Below, piece by piece: positions 23,297-32,800 of a stretch of 64,000 bases of DNA. Source of the DNA: Woronichinia naegeliana WA131 (GTDB lineage Bacteria; Cyanobacteriota; Cyanobacteriia; Cyanobacteriales; Microcystaceae). Below the pieces are notes generated by a model that did no database searches, had not been told where the DNA came from, and worked only from the letters and a program-made list of their open reading frames with translations. Position 1 is the first letter of the stretch; every line of letters begins with the position of its first letter. The stretch lies in assembly GCA_025370055.1 (NCBI GenBank), contig CP073041.1, forward strand, positions 4,558,272-4,622,271, written 5' to 3'. The position numbers and the translations under genes were made by a program.

Positions 23297-26200
23297 TGAA
23301 CAACATTGAAGATATTTATTCCCTTTCCCCCATGCAACAAGGGATGCTCTTTCATACCCTTTATTCCCCAGAGTCTGAGGTTTATTTTGAACAGCTAGTT
23401 TGTACTTTAAAAGGAGAATTAAATCTTTCATTTTTTCAAGAAGCTTGGCAAACAGTTGTGGCCAAACATCCCGTACTAAGAAGTTCTTTTCATTGGGAAG
23501 AAATTGAAAAACCTCTGCAAATGATCAGCCAGAAAGTAGAGTTACCCTGGATGGTTTATGACTGGAAACATTGGGATAATTTACAACAAAAAGCAGCCTT
23601 AGAGTCGTTATTGAAAAGCGATCGCGCTTCAGGAATTGAACTTGATCAAGCCCCTTTAATGCGCTTTGCTTTAATACAGTTAGAAACCGACAGTTATCAA
23701 TTTATTTGGAGTCATCATCATATTCTGCTTGATGGTTGGTCAATGCAAATTGTTCTTCAAGAGGTTTTTGACTGCTATGAAAGTTATAATCGCGGGGAAT
23801 CTTTACAATTAAAATCCTGTCATCCCTATCGGGAATATATTAGTTGGTTACAGGAACAAGATAGTTCTCAAGCTAAGAAATTTTGGCAACAAAGACTTAA
23901 GGGGGTTGAAGCACCGACACCTCTGGTTGTTGAGCAATTGAGCAATAATCAACCCCAACAAGACATTTATCAAGAAATACCTTTTAAGTTATCTTTTGAG
24001 ATTACCAACCAATTACAATCATTGGCACAAAAACATCATTTAACCCTTAATAATCTAGTGCAAGGAGCTTGGGGTTTACTGCTTTCTCGTTATAGTGGAG
24101 AAACGGATATTGTTTTTGGCGCAACGGTATCTGGTCGCCCTAGTGACTTGCCCAATATTGATAGAATGGTAGGGCTATTTATCAATACCTTACCCGTGCG
24201 ATTACAAATTTCTGGACAAGAGAAATTAATTCCTTGGTTAAAAACATTACAAAGTCAGCAATTTGAACAAGAACCCTATACTTATTATTCCTTGGCTGAT
24301 ATTCAAAAAAATAGTGATATTCCGCCCAATATGTCTTTATTTGAAAGTCTCTTGGTATTTGAAAATTATCCAGTCAATTCCTCGAAAAATACTTCGGAAA
24401 AAACCTTAGAGATTACTGATATTCGGTGTTTAGAGAGAACAAACTACCCTTTGACGGTTGTGATTATTCCTAATAGAGAATTATCAGGCAGAATTGTCTA
24501 TGATACCCGTCGTTTTGAAGCAGAAACTATTGAGCGTATGATTGGACATTTGCAAACCTTATTAGCAGCAATGGCGAATCACCCAGAACTCTCTCTCTAT
24601 GAATTTTCACTATTAACTAAAGCGGAAGAAGAACAATTAATATTGGCAGAAAATCAAAATGATGCTCTCATCAAAAATATTGACTATCAATCTGTTCATC
24701 GCTTATTTGAGAAACAGGCAGAGAAGACTCCTAATGTGATCGCGATCTCCTATAAAAATGAACAATTAACCTATCAAGAATTAAATCAAAGAGCGAATCA
24801 ATTAGCCCATTATTTACAATTTTTAGGCATCAAATTAGAGGATAAAATTGGCGTTTGCATTGAAAGATTACCTTTAATGGCGATCGCAATTTTAGGAATT
24901 CTTAAAGCAGGAGGAGCCTATGTTCCTTTAGATGCTGCTTATCCAGTGGAAAGATTAGCTTTCATGCTCGAAGATGTAAAATGTCCCATACTTTTAACTC
25001 AAACTCATTTATCTAATCAATTACCAGTTGATAATATTAAACAGGTCATTAATATCGAGTCAGAATGGGAAAATATTAGTCAATATTCCTCTGAAAATTT
25101 ATTAACCCAAGTTACTCCTGATCACTTAGCTTATATTATTTATACGTCAGGTTCAACAGGCACGCCAAAAGGAACTGAAGTTCCCCATCGTAGCTTCATC
25201 GGTTTTATGTTTGGGGTTGATTATATTAAGCTTGACGCTGACAATATTTGGCTACAACATTCTTCAATTTCTTGGGATGCTTTTACTTTGGAATTGTGGC
25301 CACCATTGCTTTATGGGGGACGTTGTGTACTGTATCCAGACAATGTTACGAGTCCTGAAAACTTGAGTAAAATTATCAAAGAAGAAGGGGTTAATATTCT
25401 CTGGCTGACTTCTGCCTTATTTAACCTAATGATTGATACAATGCCAGAAGCTTTATTAGAAGTCAAACAATTGATAATAGGAGGAGAAGCTTTATCGGTT
25501 TCTCATGTTCGTCGTGCTTTAACTTTATTATCTAAAACACAGATTATTAATGGTTATGGCCCTTCGGAATGTACCGTGTTTTCTGCTTGTTATGGGATTC
25601 CTAAACAACTTGATCAGAATGTCAATTCAATTCCCATTGGTAAGCCAATTGGAGACAGAAAAGTTTATTTACTTGATCACAATTTACAACGGGTTCCAAT
25701 GGGGGTTGCTGGAGAAATTTACATAGGCGGAAAAGGTGTTGCCAGAGGTTATTTAAATCAGCCAATGTTAACCCATAAAAAATTTATTGATAATCCTTTT
25801 TTAGCTGGAGATACTCTCTATAAAACAGGAGATTTAGCACGTCGTCTGACCGATGGAAATTTAGAATTTTTGGGGCGTATTGACAATCAGGTAAAAATAC
25901 GCGGTTTCCGCATTGAATTAGGAGAAATTGAGACGATTTTAACGAATCATTCTGAAATACGAGAAGCCATTGTTACAATACGAGAAGATGTTCCTGGGAA
26001 TAAATCTCTAGTTGCCTATATTGTTCCCCAGAATTATCAATTAACTGCCCATGATGTCAGAAATTTTCTGAGTCAAAAGTTGCCTAACTATGTGATTCCG
26101 AATGCTTTTGTCTTTTTAGACAAATTTCCTCTCACACCTAATGGTAAAATTAATCGTCTTGGTTTGCCCGTAGCCGATATTTCTCGGCAAAATTTAGGGG

Positions 26201-26532
26201 TTGAATTTGTTGCTCCTCGAACTTCTACAGAACGGGAATTAGCAACAATCTGGACTGAGGTTCTACAGTTGACAAAGGTAGGGATATATGATAATTTTTT
26301 TGAATTAGGAGGTCATTCTTTACTCGCAACTCAACTGATTTCTCGATTAAAAGAAACCTTTGAAATTGAGTTTCCCTTCCGCTACTTATTTGAAAATCCT
26401 ACCATTAGCCAACTAGCAGAGAAAGTTGTTAACCAACGGATTGAACTAGTAAAAGCTGATGAATTGGCTCAAATCTTAGGGGAGATTGACGAGTTATCTG
26501 AGGATGAAGCGGCACAACAGTTAGTTTTGTGA
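23296..26532 (+). CDS. aptB: Anabaenopeptin-type synthetase, Val-type module (C-A-PCP)
   Basis: The protein has 1078 residues from ATG 23296, which overlaps the aptA stop as TGATG. The C domain (1-440) starts IYSLSPMQQGMLFH and has HHHILLDGW near 141; the start sequence is of the type that accepts a D-residue, matching the epimerase ending AptA. A domain about 470-960 (TSGSTGTPKG near 617, NGKINRLGL near 948), PCP LGGHSLLATQ near 1005. Pocket residues read D-A-L-W-I-G-G-V-F, a Val-type code, which fits Val or Ile at position 3 of anabaenopeptins. The C-terminus (IDELSEDEAAQQLVL) pairs with the helical start of AptC as a docking end. The A domain is strikingly close to that of the terminal module of the other locus. 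Confidence 0.9.
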   Translation: MNNIEDIYSLSPMQQGMLFHTLYSPESEVYFEQLVCTLKGELNLSFFQEAWQTVVAKHPVLRSSFHWEEIEKPLQMISQKVELPWMVYDWKHWDNLQQKAALESLLKSDRASGIELDQAPLMRFALIQLETDSYQFIWSHHHILLDGWSMQIVLQEVFDCYESYNRGESLQLKSCHPYREYISWLQEQDSSQAKKFWQQRLKGVEAPTPLVVEQLSNNQPQQDIYQEIPFKLSFEITNQLQSLAQKHHLTLNNLVQGAWGLLLSRYSGETDIVFGATVSGRPSDLPNIDRMVGLFINTLPVRLQISGQEKLIPWLKTLQSQQFEQEPYTYYSLADIQKNSDIPPNMSLFESLLVFENYPVNSSKNTSEKTLEITDIRCLERTNYPLTVVIIPNRELSGRIVYDTRRFEAETIERMIGHLQTLLAAMANHPELSLYEFSLLTKAEEEQLILAENQNDALIKNIDYQSVHRLFEKQAEKTPNVIAISYKNEQLTYQELNQRANQLAHYLQFLGIKLEDKIGVCIERLPLMAIAILGILKAGGAYVPLDAAYPVERLAFMLEDVKCPILLTQTHLSNQLPVDNIKQVINIESEWENISQYSSENLLTQVTPDHLAYIIYTSGSTGTPKGTEVPHRSFIGFMFGVDYIKLDADNIWLQHSSISWDAFTLELWPPLLYGGRCVLYPDNVTSPENLSKIIKEEGVNILWLTSALFNLMIDTMPEALLEVKQLIIGGEALSVSHVRRALTLLSKTQIINGYGPSECTVFSACYGIPKQLDQNVNSIPIGKPIGDRKVYLLDHNLQRVPMGVAGEIYIGGKGVARGYLNQPMLTHKKFIDNPFLAGDTLYKTGDLARRLTDGNLEFLGRIDNQVKIRGFRIELGEIETILTNHSEIREAIVTIREDVPGNKSLVAYIVPQNYQLTAHDVRNFLSQKLPNYVIPNAFVFLDKFPLTPNGKINRLGLPVADISRQNLGVEFVAPRTSTERELATIWTEVLQLTKVGIYDNFFELGGHSLLATQLISRLKETFEIEFPFRYLFENPTISQLAEKVVNQRIELVKADELAQILGEIDELSEDEAAQQLVL

Positions 26533-26653
26533 TTTTCAATTCAACTACTGTTATAATGGCAACTAGAAATGAGGGCTACCAAATATGGATAAGTCTATTA
26601 AACTCCTAAATATGACTACTAATACTGTATAAATCAAAATAGACCATATAAGC

Positions 26654-26739
26654 GAGTGGACTTAATTAATTGTTAGATCGTAGAACAGGCTTCTAGCCTG
26701 TGGACAGGCAGGATGCCCATCCCACATTTTATATTTAAT
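26654..26739. repeat. Dispersed repeat, copy 1 of an inverted pair flanking aptCDE
   Basis: The sequence holds hairpins ACAGGCTTCTAGCCTGT and GACAGGCAGGATGCCCATCC. Its reverse complement, interrupted by a 68-base insertion, lies at 40607-40759. It sits in the 297-base gap before aptC; the remaining gap shows no gene and is AT-rich. Confidence 0.7.
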
Positions 26740-26829
26740 TGCAATCAGCTACTTAGTAATTCTACATAACTTCTAAAAGTTTTTCTTTCTTGCTTCTATT
26801 TCTTTAAAAACTAATCTTCTACAAATCCT

Positions 26830-29800
26830 ATGAGTGATCTACTAAAACGTTTAGAAAATCTTTCCCCTGAAAAACGAGAATTAGTGCTGCAAAAGCTGAG
26901 GCAGCAACAATCAAAGCCTGGGAATAATCAAAAGCAACAAAAATTATCATTGATTCCTGTATCAAGAGAAGAAGATATTCCTCTCTCTTTTGCTCAAACG
27001 AGACTCTGGTTTTTAGCGCAATTTGATCAAGAAAATTCCCCTTATCATGTGCCGATTTTTTGGCAAATTAAGGGAAGTCTTAATGTAAAGGCACTAGAGC
27101 AGGCGATCACCGAAATGATTAACCGTCATGAAGTATTACGGACGACTTTTTCTGTGGTTAAGGAGTCTCCTGTACAGGTTATTAATCCTCCTTATCAGTT
27201 AAGCATACCAGTGATTAACTTAGAGGGAGAGACAGAAAATATTAAATTAGAGAAAGCCCGACAATTAGCCACCGAAGAACTGCAAACCTCTTTTGACTTA
27301 TCCACAAGTCCTTTATTGCGGGTAAAATTACTCGAAATTAACCCTCAATTTCATGTTTTATTATTAGTTATTCACCATATTATTTTTGATGGTTGGTCAG
27401 TTGATATATTCCGTCAAGAATTATCCACTCTTTATACCTCTTTTTCCCTCAACAAACCTGCTTCTTTGCCCAAATTAGCCCTTCAATATGCTGATTTTGC
27501 CCATTGGCAGCGACAATGGTTACAGGGAGACATACTAGAAACCCAACTCAATTATTGGCAGCAACAGTTAAAAAATGCTCCCCCTATCTTAGAATTTCCC
27601 ATTGATAAACCTCGTCCCTCTGTACAAACCTATGAGGGTTCTAGTCAATCTCTACATCTCAACCTGACTTTAACACAGCAATTGAAGGGATTAAGTCAAA
27701 CATCAAGAACAACTCTGTTTATGACTCTTCTCACTGCTTTTACGGTGCTACTTTATCGCTATAGTGGACAGGAAGATATTGTCATTGGAACGGCGATCGC
27801 CAATCGAAACCGTCAGGAATTAGAGCCGTTAATGGGCTTTTTTGTGAACACTTTAGCCTTACGAACTAATTTACAAGGACATCTTACTTTTTTGGAATTG
27901 TTGCAACAGGTTAAGGATAGAACCCTAGCATCTTATGATCATCAAGACTTACCCTTTGAGAAATTAATTGATGAATTACAAATTGAGCGATCACTGAGTA
28001 ATCATCCCTTATTTCAAGTGTTTTTTACCTTACAAAATGGATCTCAAGAGACCTTAGAATTACCAGAGTTAACCATCAGTAATTTTGATTGGGAAAACAA
28101 AACAACTTTATTTGATTTAGGGTTGATTTGTCGGGAAACTCCCCAGGGGTTAATCGCAGAATTAGAATATCGGACAGATTTGTTTGAAGCCAAGACTATT
28201 CAAGGAATAGCAGAACATTTAGAAGTTTTATTACAGGGAATTTTTGATCATCCTCAACAGTCAATTAATACTTTACCGTTACTGACGGAATCTAACCAAA
28301 AACAACTAAAAATATGGAATCAAACGAATAGTAACTATTTTCAAGATCAGACTTTAGTTGATTTATTTGAAGAACAGGTTAATCAAACCCCTAGTAATAT
28401 AGCATTAGTCTTTGAACAGACAAGCTTAACCTATCAAGAACTCAATCAAAAAGCTAACCAATTAGCTCACTATTTACGAGCAAACTATCAGATTGAAGCA
28501 GATAGCTTAATGGGCATCTGTACCGAACGTTCATTAGAAATGGTTATCGGTTTATTAGGGGTTTTAAAAGCGGGTGCTGCTTATGTTCCGATTGACTCCA
28601 ATTATCCAGAAGATAGAATTAAATTTATTTTAGAAAATAGTAAAATTTCAGTCTTATTAACCCAGGGTTTTGTTCAATATCAATTATCCCTATCGCAATT
28701 AAAATCGTTAAGTCAGTTCATTGATTTAGATCGGTTTGATTATGATTTATTGCCAAGCCATAATTTAACAACTCCAATTAAGCCTAATCACCTAGCCTAT
28801 GTGATTTATACTTCGGGTTCAACAGGGCAACCGAAAGGGGTAATGATTGAACATCAATCAATTGTTAATTTTGCCTTAAGTTTTGGGAAACTCTTATCTA
28901 TTAATCCTCAAAGTCGTTTACTTCAATTTGGGTCTTTTAGTTTTGATTTATCCATTGGTGAAATCGCCACTAACCTTAGTCATGGTGCTTGTTTATACTT
29001 AGCAGAAAAAGAAACATTACTACCAACTCAAACTCTAGTAAATTTTCTAGAAACGAACCAAATCACCCATAGTTGTTTTCCCCCTTCAGTCCTGTCTGTT
29101 TTACCCCAAGCCAGATTATCCCATTTAGAAAATATAGCGGTTGGGGGAGAAGCTTGTTCTGCTGAAGTGGTAGAAAAATGGGCAAACCAAAGACGTTTAT
29201 TCAACTGCTATGGGCCAACAGAAACAACGGTAGTAGCGACAATTTCTCTTTGTCAAGCCAATGGTCAAAAACCCAATATTGGCAAACCATTAGCTAATAT
29301 TCAGGCTTATATTTTAGATGAGAACCAGCAACTTTTACCCCCAGGAATCCCAGGAGAATTATGTATTGCCGGAGTTGGGTTAGCAAGGGGATATTTAAAT
29401 CGTCCAGACTTAACATCAGAGAAATTTATTGAAGTTAGCCTCTTGGGAAAAACCGAACGAATTTACAAAACAGGAGACTTAGCTAAATGGCGAACTGATG
29501 GAAATCTAGAATTTTTAGGACGTATTGATGATCAAGTAAAACTACGGGGGATTCGCATTGAATTAGGGGAAATTGAAGCAGTTTTATTAGAGCATCCCAT
29601 GGTTAAACAAGCGGTTGTTAACTTATATGAAACTGAAAATAATCAGCAATTAGTGGCTTATATTATCCCGCAAGAAAAACACTGTGATGTCAGAGATGAA
29701 CTGAAAAGCTTACTGAAAAGCCATTTGCCAAATTACATGATTCCCAATCAGATTATGGTCTTAGAGACTTTTCCTCTAACCCCTAATGGAAAATTAGATA

Positions 29801-32800
29801 AAAAAGCCCTACCTATCCCTGATTTAAAAACATTCACCGATGGCGAAATGCCAGTTACTCCCACAGAAGAATTATTAGCCAGTTTATGGCAAGACCTCTT
29901 GAAAATCAAATCTGTAGGTCGTCGGGATAACTTCTTTGAATTAGGAGGACATTCATTATTAGCCACTCAATTAGTCACCCGTATTCGTAACAGTTTTGGG
30001 GTAGAATTAGCCGTTCGTAAAGTATTTGAGCAGAGTATTTTAGCTGAGTTAGCAACAGCAATTGAACAGGAAAATAGAGCGATCGCCTTACCTCCTCTCA
30101 CTCCCCAGCCCTCCCAGGAACCGAAGGTGCTATCCTTTGCTCAATCAAGACTTTGGTTTATGGCCCAATTAGAAGGGGATGGGACTTCACTGACCTACAA
30201 TATGCCCAGTGCATTGCAACTTGAGGGTAACTTAAATCTAGAAGCGTTGCGTAGTAGTTTTGCCTATCTTCTCTCACGTCATACTATTCTGCGTACCTCT
30301 TTCCCCATCCAGTCGGGAGAACCACAAATTTTTGTCCATAATGTGGAGGACATTAGCGTACTGGAAATCCTGGACTTACAAGAACTTGATCCCCAAGTTC
30401 AAGCTAAAACGGTACAAGAACTGATTGATAGCGATGCTCAATATCCCTTTGATTTAAGCAACGGGCCGCTGTTTAAGTCCAAATTACTGCAATTAAATCC
30501 AGAGAAAAACGTATTACTCTTGAATATGCACCATATTATCAGTGATGGCTGGTCAATGGGAGTGTTCAAAAGCGAATGGGAACAAGCTTATGATGCTTTT
30601 GTGGCTGGAAATATGCCGAACTTAGCCCCTTTGCCCATTCAATACAGTGATTATGCTATTTGGCAGCGTCATTGGTTAACGGGGGAAGTCCTGGAAAGTC
30701 AAGAAAATTATTGGAAAAAACAACTAAAAGATGCTCCTCAATTGTTAGATTTGCCCGCAGATTATCCCCGCCCTGCCAAACCTAGTTATCAAGGAAGACG
30801 AGAAGAATATACATTAGGTCAAGAACTGACTGAAAAATTAAAAAATTTGAGTCAAAAACAGGGAGTTAGTTTATTTATGACTCTGTTTACGGCTTTTAGT
30901 ATTTTACTGTCTCGTTACAGTCGCCAAGAGGATTTATGTATTGGAACTGGGATTGCCAATCGTACCCATAGTCATACAGAAAAATCTCTCGGTTTTTTCG
31001 TCAATACTTTGATTTTGCGTAGTCAAGTTAATCCTGAACACAGCTTTAGTGAATTACTACAAAAAAGTCGTCAAATCTGTTTAGATGCCTATGGTAATCA
31101 AGATATTCCTTTTGAGTATTTGGTCGAAACACTACAACCAGAACGCACATTAAGTTATAACCCTTTATATCAAGTGGTTATTGTGTTACAAAATATCGAA
31201 AAATCGGGAAAAAATGTAAGCTTAACTGGGCTTAAAGTTGAAGCTCTGGAGCAAACTTATCCCTTTTCTAAAGTAGATTTATTATTAGATTTAGTGGAAA
31301 GAGATGGTCAACTATACTGTACATGGGAATATGCCACCGATCTCTTTCAAGCCAGCACTATTCAAAGAATGGCAGAACAGTTTAAATTGTTGCTAGAGGG
31401 AATTGTTAGCAACCCACTACAGTCTATTAATACCCTACCTTTACTCACAGAAACTAATCGGCAAGAGTTACTATTATGGAATCAAACAGAGACTCCTTAT
31501 CCCCAAGACAAAACCTTAGTAGATTTATTTGAGCAACAAGTCCAGGAAAATCCTAATAATTTAGCCTTAGTTTTTGAACAAGAAAGTTTAACTTATCAAC
31601 AACTGAATGCCAAAGCGAATCAATTAGCTCATTATTTACTGAAACATTACGCCATTAAACCAGATACTTTAATGGGTATCTGTGTTGAACGTTCCCTAGA
31701 CATGATTATTGGAATGTTGGGTATTCTTAAAACAGGTTCCGCCTATGTCCCCATTGATCCCCATTATCCCAGCGATCGCATTCGTTTAATCTTAGAAGAT
31801 TGTCAAGCAACAGTTTTATTAACCCAGCGTAACCTTAAAGACAAATTACCTTTAGAGCAATGGGTTCAAACTGCTCAAGTTTTGTGTTTAGATGAAAATA
31901 AATTTGCCCAATACCCGATTAATAATCCCAATGTTCTCAGTAAGCCAAATAATTTAGCTTATGTGATTTACACTTCGGGTTCAACGGGACAACCAAAAGG
32001 GGTGATGATTGAACATCAAGCAATTGTTAACCTTAGCTTAAACTGGGGCAAGCTGTTTCACGTTAAACCGCAAAGTCGTTTACTTCAATTTGGGTCTTTT
32101 AGTTTTGATTTATCCATTGGTGAAATCGCTACTAATCTTAGTCATGGTGCTTGTTTATATTTAGCAAAAAAAGAAACATTACTACCCACCCAAACCTTAG
32201 TCAATTTTCTAGAAACGAACAAAATCACCCATAGCTTTTTATCTCCTTCCGCCTTATCGGTTTTACCCCAGGCAAACTTATCCCATTTAGAAAATATAAC
32301 GGTGGGGGGCGAAGCCTGTTCTACTGACGTGATAGAAAAATGGGCAAATCAAAGACGTTTATTTAACTGCTATGGCCCTACAGAAGCAACGGTAACAGCG
32401 ACACTTTCTCTTTGTCAAGCGAATGGTCAAAAACCCAATATTGGTAAACCATTAGATAATATTCGGGTTTATATTTTAGATGATAATCAGCAACTTTTAC
32501 CCCCAGGAATGCCAGGAGAATTATCTATTGCAGGAGTTGGCTTGGCGAGGGGGTATTTGAATCGTCCAGACTTAACATCAGAAAAATTTATTGAAGTTAA
32601 CCTCTTGGGAAAAACCGAACGAATTTACAAAACAGGAGACTTAGCTAAATGGCGAACTGATAGCAATTTGGAATTTTTAGGACGCATTGACCAACAAGTA
32701 AAACTGCGAGGTTTTCGCATTGAATTAGGGGAAATCGAAACTGCCTTAGCCCAACATCCTAACATTAAAGAATCTGTTGTAATTTTGCGGGAAGATACAG

